DNA of 22,927 nt from a virus, in IMG/VR virus record IMGVR_UViG_3300030419_000299, positions 1-22,927 of that record; one strand, 5' to 3'. The notes below the pieces were generated by a model that had not been told where the DNA came from, searched no databases, and saw nothing but the letters and a program-made list of their open reading frames with translations. Positions 1 to 8,234 of this stretch are shown here, piece by piece (position 1 is the stretch's first letter; the number at the start of each line of letters is the position of its first letter). A program made the translations under genes and the position numbers.

Positions 1-959
1 ACACTTGCCATAGCATCAGCAAGCATTTTTCCTGCTTCTGTTTCTGTTCCAGTTTCAAGACCTTCCTCTAAAAGTCGTTTAGCTTCTTCCTTATCTTTTC
101 TTCGTTGATCTTCATCAAATTTTATAACAGCATCCTCTAAACTTTGATTATTTACTTCTTCTGTAGATGCTTCTGCTGATCCACCAATACTAGCATCAAC
201 ATCATCTCCGCCTCTAGTGCCAATAAAACTAGCACCAGAAACAGCAGGCACAGTTCTGCTATAAAATGGATTAGATAAACTTAATGGTCTTGGATTAAAA
301 TATTGACCAGCTCTTTTTAATACATCTTCTCCTAGTTTTGCTGATCCTTCCATTCTTCCAGTAGCAGGATTACGAAAAGCATACGGTCCTGATCCAGTAA
401 ATCCTCTTTTTGCAGCTTCTCTTTCTCCAAGCTTTTGTATGCCTTTTTTCCTTAAAGAAGAAAGCCCAGCTTTTGCACCAGAGTATAATGCTTTTCCACC
501 AAGACCAAGAGCGGTTGCGGCTCTACCGCCTATAGGAATAGCAGACAAACCAAGTAATGCTACATCGACTGGATCGTTTGGATCAAAAATAATGCCATCT
601 TCACCAAAATAAACAGTTTCTCCTTCTTGGTATCTTCCTATATCACCACCCTCTCTCATCTGCATAGGCGCATTCTGAGGCATTTGTTCTTGCATCATAG
701 GGTCTTGCATCATTTGTTGTTGCATTGCATTAGGATCGATATTAGGGATTCCCTGTAATTCCATAGCCTGTTCTTCAGCAACACTCATTTGAGGCTGTTG
801 ATTCATCTGCATTTGATATGAATTACGCATATCGTTTCGTCTTTTAATTTCTGTAGCAACTAAAAAACTAGGTGCAATCCCTGTGGGTTGCATCATCTCT
901 TGAGCCAGTACCTCATCAGGGTAATACTCAAGTTCTCTTTGTTGATCAATTATACTCAT
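1..959 (-). CDS. Putative internal virion protein, 3' end cut by window edge
   Basis: An ATG at 957-959 overlapping the previous stop (ATGA) opens a frame that runs with no stop to the left edge, giving about 319 residues of a longer protein. It begins MSIIDQQRELEYYPDEVLAQ. Next comes a Met/Gln-rich segment (residues about 60-100, with MQQQMMQDPMMQEQMPQ), then MREGGDIGRYQEGETVYFGE, and FDPNDPVDVALLGLSAIPIG, which mirrors DPTDMALLGLGLAPLPGS of the 439-residue protein. A basic middle part follows (SSLRKKGIQKLGEREAAKRG) and the visible end is acidic and helical. In this type of phage the gene after a gp14-like gene usually encodes the large ejection protein (gp15/gp16-like), so the missing part is probably long. 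No lysozyme or transglycosylase motif lies in the visible part. Confidence 0.7.
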   Translation of the reverse strand, partial: MSIIDQQRELEYYPDEVLAQEMMQPTGIAPSFLVATEIKRRNDMRNSYQMQMNQQPQMSVAEEQAMELQGIPNIDPNAMQQQMMQDPMMQEQMPQNAPMQMREGGDIGRYQEGETVYFGEDGIIFDPNDPVDVALLGLSAIPIGGRAATALGLGGKALYSGAKAGLSSLRKKGIQKLGEREAAKRGFTGSGPYAFRNPATGRMEGSAKLGEDVLKRAGQYFNPRPLSLSNPFYSRTVPAVSGASFIGTRGGDDVDASIGGSAEASTEEVNNQSLEDAVIKFDEDQRRKDKEEAKRLLEEGLETGTETEAGKMLADAMAS

Positions 960-2098
960 CGTGTTCTACCGCCCCCCATGCCTTGATAAAGTCCCAGAGC
1001 ACCTAGCCCTGCGCCTAATGTAGATTGAAATAAACCGGGTCGTTGTGCATAACTGCTAACAGTTTGTGATGGTTGCAATTGAAGCCCTCTAATAATATCA
1101 CTTTGAAACCCAATTTGTCGTCTTGGATATCCTTCTTGTCTAAGGAAGTCCTCATATCCAATATCGAGTCCAGCTTGTCTAAAGCCTCGTCTTTGACCAC
1201 CTACACCACCAAGAGCACCAATTCTTTCAAGTGCCATTTGTTGTGCTTGTGGTGCAAATCCACCTAGTAGCTGTGCTCCGCTTAGTTGTTGTGCTTCTTG
1301 AGCCATTCTAGCCGCACGATCTCTTTCAAATTGTTGTTGTGCTGATTCAAAGCCAGACTGCAACCCTTGTGTTTGTATATTACTTAGGTTTCTAAGTAAA
1401 TCTCTATTAAGATTAGATTCAACAATGCCTTCTCTATATCCACCCAAAGCACCTTGTGAAGCTGCATCCAAACCAATTTCTGACCTTCTTCTATTTGCAT
1501 CTCTTATCGCTTGCTCTTTTGCAATGTCAGTAACGCCCTGTTGATAAGGAGACATATATCTTTGCATAGGAGATTGATATCTTGGCATTGGAGGAAATGG
1601 AGAAGGTCTGCGTGGACTAAGACCTCTTAATCCAAAACTTCTTTTTCCTCTTTGCATTCCTTGCATTGCACGATCTCTGCCACCAAATATAGGTACACCA
1701 AAACTATCTACAGCATTCATTGGATCAAACGAAGGAAACATAGGTTGAAAAGGTCTTTGTTGTTGATAACCACCATATATAGGTTCTCTTGGTTGTTGAA
1801 AACCTGTGAATGGTTCAAAAGGTCTGCCTTGTGCAATTTGTGTTGCTGTTTGTTCTGCTTGTCTTTGAGAAAAAGGAGTGCCTTGCATAGCAAGATTTCT
1901 TGTCATACCAAAAGCCTGTTGCTCTTCTGGAGCAAACTGAGCTAAACGCTGACTTGGATAAGCCGCATAAGGTTGCAAACTTTCTGCTTCTCCTCTTGAA
2001 AGCAGACGTTGATAATAAGGTTTCGCCTCTTCGGGAAACTGTGTCTGTGTTACTGTTTGTTCTACTGGTTGACTAGAGCCACCGCTACTTCCGCCCAT
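956..2098 (-). CDS. Putative internal virion protein (gp14-like), Gln/Arg-rich
   Basis: The protein has 380 residues. It begins MGGSSGGSSQPVEQTVTQTQ, then FPEEAKPYYQRLLSRGEAES, then YPSQRLAQFAPEEQQAFGMT. The middle (about 110-180) is rich in Pro, Phe, Arg and Gln. The second half holds helices (YMSPYQQGVTDIAKEQAIRD, then RRRSEIGLDAASQGALGGYR, then SNLNRDLLRNLSNIQTQGLQ) of a kind seen in marine phage proteins at the gp14 position. The last part is Gly/Leu-rich (LGAGLGALGLYQGMGGG), as in proteins that enter membranes. A role in forming the DNA ejection channel is inferred from composition and position. The ATG has GGAG at nine bases. The stop overlaps the next start (ATGA). Confidence 0.65.
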   Translation of the reverse strand: MGGSSGGSSQPVEQTVTQTQFPEEAKPYYQRLLSRGEAESLQPYAAYPSQRLAQFAPEEQQAFGMTRNLAMQGTPFSQRQAEQTATQIAQGRPFEPFTGFQQPREPIYGGYQQQRPFQPMFPSFDPMNAVDSFGVPIFGGRDRAMQGMQRGKRSFGLRGLSPRRPSPFPPMPRYQSPMQRYMSPYQQGVTDIAKEQAIRDANRRRSEIGLDAASQGALGGYREGIVESNLNRDLLRNLSNIQTQGLQSGFESAQQQFERDRAARMAQEAQQLSGAQLLGGFAPQAQQMALERIGALGGVGGQRRGFRQAGLDIGYEDFLRQEGYPRRQIGFQSDIIRGLQLQPSQTVSSYAQRPGLFQSTLGAGLGALGLYQGMGGGRTR

Positions 2099-2101
2099 TT
2101 A

Positions 2102-2554
2102 TTACTCCTGTATTCTAACTTCAAAAAAGGTGGCGTGTTTTTTCCACCCTATGTTTTTAATCCAATTCCAAAAACCCTTTCTGCCAATTCCTTCTATGCC
2201 ATCGTAACCATTTTTTTTGCAAAAATTAATTAACATTTCTAATCCATCATCCATCCATCTATTCATGTCACTGCCTGATATATGATCTATATGCAACATC
2301 CTTAAATTTGTAGGATATTCTTTTAAAAAAGTAACAATGCAACCTATAATTTTAAGAGTAGATGTATCATAAACTATCCACATTTGGCATCGACCAGAAT
2401 CAACATCTCTATAAACATCATCAATCGTGACACGACCACCGCTTCTTTTAACTGATCTTTTTAGTAATTTTGCACACTCATCCCAACATTGATCTAATAT
2501 TTCTGGGTGTACCATTGACCACTCTAGTTCATGTTTTAAAGCAGGTTGATTCAT
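2102..2554 (-). CDS. GNAT-like protein, T7 gp13-type
   Basis: The protein has 150 residues. The order of elements fits a GNAT fold: an N-terminal helix (WDECAKLLKRSVKRSGG), then DVYRDVDSGRCQMWIVYD, a central beta pair (LKIIGCIVTFLKEYPTNLRM), a helix (MDDGLEMLINFCKKNGYDGI) and EGIGRKGFWNWIKNIGWKKH. This matches phage acetyltransferase-like proteins related to T7 gp13, an internal virion or assembly protein that is usually not known to be an active enzyme. The position between ejection-type genes agrees with that. No clear acetyl-CoA-binding P-loop is visible, so activity may be lost. The gene is linked by ATGA in front, and its last codons with the stop form the CAGGAGTAA element for the next start. 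Confidence 0.72.
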   Translation of the reverse strand: MNQPALKHELEWSMVHPEILDQCWDECAKLLKRSVKRSGGRVTIDDVYRDVDSGRCQMWIVYDTSTLKIIGCIVTFLKEYPTNLRMLHIDHISGSDMNRWMDDGLEMLINFCKKNGYDGIEGIGRKGFWNWIKNIGWKKHATFFEVRIQE

Positions 2555-4077
2555 ATTGGCATTACCTCTCTGCTGTCAATCGGCTCTGCTTGTTTTGTTG
2601 TTCCTGTTTTAGCCATGCGAGTTCTATCTAACATTCCATCTAGTTTTCTTGAACCTTCTTCAGAATTGCCATCCCCTAATTGAGAAACCACATCTGCTGG
2701 AACTATATATTCACCCGGTGATGCAGCTATTCTATTTTGATCACCAGCAATGCCTTCAACAAAATCATCCATACCACCACCAAAACCCTCTATCATTCCT
2801 TGTGTTTGTGCTTGACCATTAGGGTTTAATACTTGTTCTCTTAAAGACATAAAGGCTTCTTGTCCATACAGTCCAATAAACTGATTAATAATAGCATCTG
2901 CTGTTGCTTGATCTGGAGCCATTCCTTGAATAACCATAATTGTTGCTTGTATAAGCTGTTCATTACCTTCAGTCATCATACCATCATCTAGTCCAGCAAT
3001 GCCTTGACCTTCTTGATAACGAATGTCTCCACCTTCAGCAAAGGTTAATGGATTATTAATATCAACTTGTGGCATATTTAATCCTTGCAATAAAGACTGT
3101 AATCCACCTAGTTGTGTACCTAATCCACTTAATTGACCAGACAAATCAGAAAACTGTTGTGAATAATCAGGAGTTTCATAAGTAGGCATTTGGAAATTAC
3201 CAAACATATCAGTTATTCCTCCTAACTGAGAGGATAGATCAGAAAACTGTTGACTGTAATCAGGGGTTTCGTATGTTGGCATTTGGAAGTTTCCAAATAT
3301 ATCGGTTAAATTACCAATACCTTGTTGCAATCCTTGAAACTGTTGAGAATAATCAGGCATATCATAAGTAGGAAAATTAATTTGACCAGCAAGATTGCTC
3401 GCTAACTGATTATAATCAAAGTCAGGAACCTCATATGTTGGCATTTGGAAATTACTAAATTGATCTGTTAGTCCACCTAAACCTTGTTGTAAAGATTGAA
3501 GTTGATCAGTGTAGTCAGGCATCTGAAAATCAAGCATTTGAAACTGAGATTCATTAAAATCAGGAATATTTATTTTACTAGCTAAAAGATCATAATCTAT
3601 TACAGGTTGCTGAAACATATTTTGATTTTGAAATATGTTAGATAAATCAATTCCTTCAGCAGTTGTATCACCAAGATTAATCCCACCAAGTAAATCTTGC
3701 AATCCCGGTAATCCACCGATTCCACCAAGATTTATAGAAGGTGTTGATGGCGGTGTTATCCCATATGGATATTGACCTACTGCTGAAGCAGGCGGATTTA
3801 AGTTTGGAAAATAATTAAACTCAGGATCAATGCCGGGCCTATATCCAGCAGGCGGAGCTTGTGGAACTCTTGCTTGTGTTGGAACTATGTTTGGATTATT
3901 AAAGTTTGAAAAACCATAATTGTAATTATTATATGGAGAAAAACTCATAGGCGGATAATTAAAACTATAAGGATCAAATGAAGAACCATCCATTGGGCTA
4001 TAAGACACAAAAGATGAATCAAAATTTTGAGGAGGGGAGCTAAACATTTCTCTGCTTATATTTCTTAAAAAACTCAT
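2551..4077 (-). CDS. Repeat-containing putative internal virion protein, 508 residues
   Basis: The first 110 residues are rich in Pro, Phe, Tyr and Asn. From about 187 to 325 there are 31-residue repeats with the pattern PDYSQQFxxLxxxLGxLTD, then FGNFQMPTYET, in about three clear copies plus diverged ones. A linker LTFAEGGDIRYQEGQGIAGL leads to a globular part at about 375-480 (QGMAPDQATADAIINQFIGL, then SPGEYIVPADVVSQLGDGNS, then GSRKLDGMLDRTRMAKTGTT). The GEY(I/V)VPADVVSxLGDGNS segment is familiar from marine phage virion proteins. The gene lies among ejection-type genes and overlaps both neighbours by ATGA. No catalytic residues are obvious. An ejected or tail-tip role is inferred from context. 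Confidence 0.65.
   Translation of the reverse strand: MSFLRNISREMFSSPPQNFDSSFVSYSPMDGSSFDPYSFNYPPMSFSPYNNYNYGFSNFNNPNIVPTQARVPQAPPAGYRPGIDPEFNYFPNLNPPASAVGQYPYGITPPSTPSINLGGIGGLPGLQDLLGGINLGDTTAEGIDLSNIFQNQNMFQQPVIDYDLLASKINIPDFNESQFQMLDFQMPDYTDQLQSLQQGLGGLTDQFSNFQMPTYEVPDFDYNQLASNLAGQINFPTYDMPDYSQQFQGLQQGIGNLTDIFGNFQMPTYETPDYSQQFSDLSSQLGGITDMFGNFQMPTYETPDYSQQFSDLSGQLSGLGTQLGGLQSLLQGLNMPQVDINNPLTFAEGGDIRYQEGQGIAGLDDGMMTEGNEQLIQATIMVIQGMAPDQATADAIINQFIGLYGQEAFMSLREQVLNPNGQAQTQGMIEGFGGGMDDFVEGIAGDQNRIAASPGEYIVPADVVSQLGDGNSEEGSRKLDGMLDRTRMAKTGTTKQAEPIDSREVMPI
3103..3519 (-). repeat. 31-residue (93-base) tandem repeats within the 508-residue gene
   Basis: Copies begin at P-D-Y near residues 187, 251, 282 and 313, with a diverged unit in between (PDFDYNQLASNLAGQINFPT). 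The two units from about 251 to 312 differ only at scattered places, so this part is a fairly recent duplication. The corresponding DNA (about 3150-3300) shows the same two blocks with third-position changes. Confidence 0.75.
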
Positions 4078-5393
4078 AGTCGATAATCTCCATCAATATA
4101 TCGTTTTTTGTATAGTGATCCGCCTTCTCTAGCATAGTAAGGTATGTTTTCAGGATACATACGATAAATCTCTGCTTCTCTTTCTTCTTTTTCTTTTTGC
4201 ATATTTGCAAGCAAATCTTCATATCTATTTTGAGCAGTTCTTTGTGCTTTTAATCCTTCTGCTGCTATAAGAGGCAAGCCAGCTTTAGAAATTAAAGCGT
4301 CTTTTATACCACCAAGTCCTGCTGCTCCAACATTTTTAATGTTTCCAGCAAAAGTAGGAGCAGGCATATTAGACATAGCTACATCTGATAATCCTGATGC
4401 AAAAGAAGAAATCTGTTCTGGTTTAGCTACTGTAGATAAATAAGCAGATGGGTTCATTCCTCCGCTTACCGCTTGTTGAAAGGCAGTAGGATCAATCCCA
4501 GAACTTGTAGCAATATCTGCAAAACCTTCTGGACCAACTCCTTGCATAGCTTGACCAAACGCATCTGGAGTTGCTAAAGCATCTGTTGCCGCTTGATTAG
4601 CAATGTTTGTTGCGCCAGTGTCCATTATATTACTCATAACCTTATTGCTTAATCCAGCCATAGCAACATTTCCAAGAAAGTCTTTAAAATCTCCTCCTTC
4701 AAGTGCTGTTCTTCCTGCACCACTAATTGCTGCAGAGGCTAAAGGTCCAATTCCCGGTATCATTCCTACTAAAAATGGCAATCCAAATCCTAGTATATCT
4801 CTAAATAAACCAGCTTCAGGCAATCCTGTTTGTGGGTTTACTGTCATCAAACCCGGTGCAAGAGATGCAATTCCTGCAACCTCATCAGGTGTAACGTGCA
4901 TAAGCATTGTGTCATCACCACGACCAGCTTGTGCAAGTCGTTGTGCTTGACCCATAAGTTTTCCACCACCAGCTTTTTTTTCTGGTTCGTTTTGTTCCAT
5001 ATATTCAATCATATCTTTACTAAAAGCATCTGGGTCTTTTTCATAAGCCTCAAAAAACTTTTCTAATCTTTCATCTGATTTTTCTTGTTGTTTTTTATCT
5101 TTAATTAATTGCTCAATTGTTTTTCCTTCTGTTCCTTTAAGTTTTTTCATACCTTTATCCAAACCAATAACCATTCCAGCAGGCAAACCAACACCAGTTC
5201 CCATATAAGCAAGAAAATCAGTCATTGGATTAGGTCGTGCAATATTTTTAAACTTCCTTCCAAGTCTAGCCATACGAATTGCCATTGGTATTCTTGATCC
5301 CGGTAAAGGAGCTAATCCTAAACCCAACAAAGCCATATCAGTAGGATCAACCATTCTTTCAGGCATTACATCTTGTTCAGTTTTTTTTTCCAA
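4074..5393 (-). CDS. Putative internal virion (ejection) protein, 439 residues
   Basis: A TTG start is chosen because of the strong Shine-Dalgarno just before it. The N-terminus contains DPTDMALLGLGLAPLPGSR, a hydrophobic segment also found in a similar form in the gene at the left edge. A charged helix at about 85-140 (KTIEQLIKDKKQQEKSDERL, then FFEAYEKDPDAFSKDMIEYM) is followed by KKAGGGKLMGQAQRLAQAGRGD, then DTMLMHVTPDEVAGIASLAP, a motif set I recognise from marine phage proteins downstream of the tail nozzle. Hydrophobic stretches at about 190-225 (GFGLPFLVGMIPGIGPLAS) could enter a membrane. The C-terminus has REGGSLYKKRYIDGDYRL. The role is likely delivery with the DNA at ejection. It overlaps the next gene by ATGA. 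Confidence 0.65.
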   Translation of the reverse strand: MEKKTEQDVMPERMVDPTDMALLGLGLAPLPGSRIPMAIRMARLGRKFKNIARPNPMTDFLAYMGTGVGLPAGMVIGLDKGMKKLKGTEGKTIEQLIKDKKQQEKSDERLEKFFEAYEKDPDAFSKDMIEYMEQNEPEKKAGGGKLMGQAQRLAQAGRGDDTMLMHVTPDEVAGIASLAPGLMTVNPQTGLPEAGLFRDILGFGLPFLVGMIPGIGPLASAAISGAGRTALEGGDFKDFLGNVAMAGLSNKVMSNIMDTGATNIANQAATDALATPDAFGQAMQGVGPEGFADIATSSGIDPTAFQQAVSGGMNPSAYLSTVAKPEQISSFASGLSDVAMSNMPAPTFAGNIKNVGAAGLGGIKDALISKAGLPLIAAEGLKAQRTAQNRYEDLLANMQKEKEEREAEIYRMYPENIPYYAREGGSLYKKRYIDGDYRL

Positions 5394-5405
5394 TTTATCC
5401 TCCTA
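5391..5405 (-). promoter_or_regulatory. Stop-embedded Shine-Dalgarno with TTG start (TAGGAGGATAAATTG)
   Basis: The TAG stop of the 111-residue gene runs straight into AGGAGGA, a near-perfect Shine-Dalgarno, with the TTG start five bases further on. The first in-frame ATG is nine codons later and would leave the element too far away, so TTG is chosen. Confidence 0.75.
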
Positions 5406-5738
5406 ATCGTTGGTTGTTTCACAACCGAATACATTAAAACTCATGTCTACAGCACTTGTGTAAACTTTTAAAACATCTGTTTGATTTAGTGTTATGCCTA
5501 TTACAATTGTTAGCGAATCATTAGCCGCAACTGATTTGTCATAGTATAAATATTGTTTATCGTCAGCTCCTGCTCCAGCAACATGAACGCTTAATCTAAA
5601 TGTTATAGCAGAGCCTGTTCTATTTGCTGCCACAATAGAACTAATTGTGGTCATTGTTTTATCAGGAACAGTATATAAAGTCGTTGTTGTAGTCGCTGAT
5701 GGATCAACCTGTCCTAAAACCTTTAAGGTATCAGCCAC
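5403..5738 (-). CDS. Beta-sandwich-like virion protein, 111 residues
   Basis: The start is a GTG at 5738 lying inside the end of the previous gene, with a GGGAG element about seven bases before it. The segment TLKVLGQVDPSATTTTTLYT, then VPDKTMTTISSIVAANRTGS, then ITFRLSVHVAG is a recognisable family in marine phages. Strands then follow (KQYLYYDKSVAANDSLTIVI, then LNQTDVLKVYTSAVDMSFNV). It looks like a single beta sandwich, possibly a decoration or fibre-joint protein. Location beside the nozzle gene supports a tail role. No enzymatic motif is seen. The stop TAG forms part of the next Shine-Dalgarno. Confidence 0.68.
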   Translation of the reverse strand: MADTLKVLGQVDPSATTTTTLYTVPDKTMTTISSIVAANRTGSAITFRLSVHVAGAGADDKQYLYYDKSVAANDSLTIVIGITLNQTDVLKVYTSAVDMSFNVFGCETTND

Positions 5739-5934
5739 CAGATGCTCCCATTAATAAAAACTGATGCCTTCTTACAGATAAAGAAGAAGGTTTACTTTTT
5801 AATCTGTTTGCATTTCCAATATCATTATTCATATCAAGCAATGCACCTTCAATGGTTGATCTTAATATTGACTGGTCAATATTAGAATATTCTGGAGTAG
5901 CAACTGGTAAAGGTATTGATGTTTTTTCAGCCAT
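5731..5934 (-). CDS. Small conserved phage protein, 67 residues
   Basis: The sequence starts MAEKTSIPLPVATPEYSNID, then QSILRSTIEGALLDMNNDIG, and ends SVRRHQFLLMGASGG. The head (IPLPVATPEY) and tail (RRHQFLLMGA) are motifs I recognise from marine phage genomes, always next to the hub/nozzle gene and often followed by the family encoded next here. The protein is probably helical in the middle. It has no membrane segment. Function is unknown; a plug or connector bound to the nozzle is a guess. Start and stop both overlap neighbours (TAATG in front, an eight-base GTGGCTGA overlap behind). Confidence 0.68.
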   Translation of the reverse strand: MAEKTSIPLPVATPEYSNIDQSILRSTIEGALLDMNNDIGNANRLKSKPSSLSVRRHQFLLMGASGG

Positions 5935-7781
5935 TATTGTCTCCCATCTAATCTAGTGTCTAATCTAAAGTGTCCCAATCTCCATCCATATCCTGTTCCA
6001 GTGCTTTCAAACCTTAATACAGCCTGTCTTGATCGGCATCTTACAAATGCTTGTTGCGTTGAACTCGTTACAGAAGAAGTAGATAAAGTTGATAAACTAT
6101 CGCCCGGATAGTTTCTACCTTTTATAGAAACATCTAATTCATTACCACTGTCAGCATCTTTAAACTGTATATCTGGTATAACTCTTGATACCAACATAAA
6201 ATTATTTCCATCTTCTAAATCAAAGTCTGCTGTTTCAATATATGCTGTCATAGCACTTCCATCGTCATCATGACCAAACTCTTGATTATACAAATAATTA
6301 GAATCAGTTCCTGATTTACCAGCCGCAATTGGATTGTTTTCTAAATGTGCTTCAATCCAAGCTGTTCTAACCATTGTGCCTACAGACCATATATCTTCAA
6401 TGTAGTTGTATATTACATAACGATCTATTTCTTCTGATCCTGATGATGGATAAAACCACATAACTTCATTAAAATCTATATTAGCAGTGCCAAAAACTTT
6501 ATATGCTTGAGATAAATTTATGTCTCCATAAATATAGTCTCTTACCGCACATGGCAATGGACTAACTTGACCTGAATAAGTAAAGAAACTACCTCGATCC
6601 ATAAAATAAACAATACCATTTGCGTTAACAGCGGCATTTGGTGAAATCATAGATACGCCTGATTTTAATTCATTAAACGAAAATATAAATGGAGCACCTA
6701 CAAATCTCATTGAATGTAAGCCTGAATCAGTCCAAATAAGAATTTCTTGTCGAGTTCTTAATGCACCTACAATTTTACTGCCACTACTTATTTTTACTCC
6801 GCCTGCTGAATTAGTAGATGAAGGTGTCCAATCAATAGCAGACTCTTGATCTGACCATCTAACCAATAATGGGTCTAAAGAAGAAGAGCCTATAGGGTTA
6901 GCACCAAAGCAAATAATGTGACGATCTACATCAGATACCATTATTTGTAATGCTTTTGTTGGTACATCAGATGCTCCTGATAAAGATGTAAAATTTACTG
7001 CTCTTGTACTTGTTCCAGAACTTTGATCCCAATAATAAATACCGCCTGCTCTTGGATTAAAAACTAAATCATCACCAAAATTGTCTTGGCTGTATTGTCT
7101 TAGTTGATTTGTATCATCTAAAGATGCCGCAGAACCAAATGTTCCACTACCCCAAGGTCCAACACTCCAACCTGTAGAGGAAACATAATCATCAAGCCCT
7201 ATATTAATTTGGTATGTTCCAACAACGCTTGATCCACCATTGCCAGAGTCACTTGCATTTGCTGTAACTGTAGCACCATCGGTGTCTTTCGCTTCAATGG
7301 TGTAGCTATTGGCATTAACAATCGTTGCTATTTCATATTCTTGATTAAGAACACTAGCAGTAATTAACCCGCCTAAAGTAGCGGCACCACTAAATGTTAC
7401 AAAATCTCCTTTAACCGCTCCATGTGCTGTATCAGATACAGTAATAGTTGCATCACCATTTGTTGCAGAAAAAGTAACATCACCTGCACTTGTGGTTGAT
7501 CTTATTGGGGTTATATCGTTGTAGTTTGTGCCATCTGCAATATAAAATTTAAGATGTGTTCCAATGCCAATATAATTAGTTCCACTAGAAGCACCATAAT
7601 TATATAAAGATCGTGCAGTTCCTAAAAAAGTATTACTTGAATATTTAGCCCATCCACCTATTTTTTCTGCATGACCAGACCGAAAACGAATTTTATCAGA
7701 GTCATACCACCCAAACTCATTAGTATAAGAAGTTCCTTCTTTATCTATTCCCGGTTTAAATTGATACTTTAATAGTGGCAT
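5934..7781 (-). CDS. Tail hub/nozzle-like structural protein
   Basis: The protein has 615 residues. The N-terminus (KYQFKPGIDKEGTSYTNEFG, then WYDSDKIRFRSGHAEKIGGW) is a strong signature of a large protein family in marine short-tailed phages. A beta module at about 101-175 (DTAHGAVKGDFVTFSG, then YEIATIVNANSYTIEA) is FCCH-like. The rest is a series of beta strands with blade-like repeats (LVRWSDQESAIDWTPS, then ILIWTDSGLHSMRFVG, then GIVYFMDRGSFFTYSG), fitting a propeller-type nozzle or hub as in T7 gp12 or P22 gp10. It probably closes the tail and carries the fibres. The comparison to gp12/gp10 is by shape and position, not by sequence identity. It overlaps the next gene by TAATG. Confidence 0.72.
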   Translation of the reverse strand: MPLLKYQFKPGIDKEGTSYTNEFGWYDSDKIRFRSGHAEKIGGWAKYSSNTFLGTARSLYNYGASSGTNYIGIGTHLKFYIADGTNYNDITPIRSTTSAGDVTFSATNGDATITVSDTAHGAVKGDFVTFSGAATLGGLITASVLNQEYEIATIVNANSYTIEAKDTDGATVTANASDSGNGGSSVVGTYQINIGLDDYVSSTGWSVGPWGSGTFGSAASLDDTNQLRQYSQDNFGDDLVFNPRAGGIYYWDQSSGTSTRAVNFTSLSGASDVPTKALQIMVSDVDRHIICFGANPIGSSSLDPLLVRWSDQESAIDWTPSSTNSAGGVKISSGSKIVGALRTRQEILIWTDSGLHSMRFVGAPFIFSFNELKSGVSMISPNAAVNANGIVYFMDRGSFFTYSGQVSPLPCAVRDYIYGDINLSQAYKVFGTANIDFNEVMWFYPSSGSEEIDRYVIYNYIEDIWSVGTMVRTAWIEAHLENNPIAAGKSGTDSNYLYNQEFGHDDDGSAMTAYIETADFDLEDGNNFMLVSRVIPDIQFKDADSGNELDVSIKGRNYPGDSLSTLSTSSVTSSTQQAFVRCRSRQAVLRFESTGTGYGWRLGHFRLDTRLDGRQ

Positions 7782-7782
7782 A

Positions 7783-8223
7783 TTATCTCTTTACTAGGCT
7801 TCCGCCAAAATACATTCCAATTATAGCTGATACTAAATTTGTATCTAGCTGTGTTATTACAAGTCCTTGAAAAGTGACCCATTCAAAAATTTCTCTTCCT
7901 TCTCTAAAAAACCAAAAACCCGGATTCCAATTAGTATAACCAACAGTTACATCTACATTAGGGTAAAATACAGCAACAAGTTTTGGCAAAAGTACAATCG
8001 CAAATATAGCAGTTAATGCTATTATTCTTCTTGTCCAAGCAAATCCTTTGTCTTTTAAACTATGATCTAAGGCTTGTTTCCTTGTTTTCATATCAAACTC
8101 ACCCCTTGTTATTAGGAGTTTTTGTTCTTCAGCTTTTGCTTTTCGACTTTGCGACCAAATACTTAAAAGACTACTCAAAAGAGTAGAACCGAGCATTGTA
8201 ATAATCTCGAAGGGAAAGCCCAT
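7783..8223 (-). CDS. Three-span holin (GTA-type 3TM holin-like)
   Basis: The protein has 146 residues. It begins with GFPFEIITMLGSTLLSSLLS (first membrane segment about 5-22), followed by a charged linker with WSQSRKAKAEEQKLL and TRKQALDHS. A second span is at 62-86 (WTRRIIALTAIFAIVLLPKL) and a third at 125-142 (LDTNLVSAIIGMYFGGSLVK). I recognise this arrangement from the family called holin of 3TMs for gene-transfer release, common in marine phages. It would insert in the inner membrane and open holes late in infection to free an endolysin. No endolysin gene is recognisable nearby. A weak AAGG precedes the ATG by about ten bases. Confidence 0.75.
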   Translation of the reverse strand: MGFPFEIITMLGSTLLSSLLSIWSQSRKAKAEEQKLLITRGEFDMKTRKQALDHSLKDKGFAWTRRIIALTAIFAIVLLPKLVAVFYPNVDVTVGYTNWNPGFWFFREGREIFEWVTFQGLVITQLDTNLVSAIIGMYFGGSLVKR

Positions 8224-8234
8224 AATTTTGAGCC

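Noticed and set aside
4040-4222. 60-codon minus-strand frame at the junction of the two ejection-type genes
   Set aside because: It overlaps both genes in a different frame, and the junction is already explained by an ATGA overlap.
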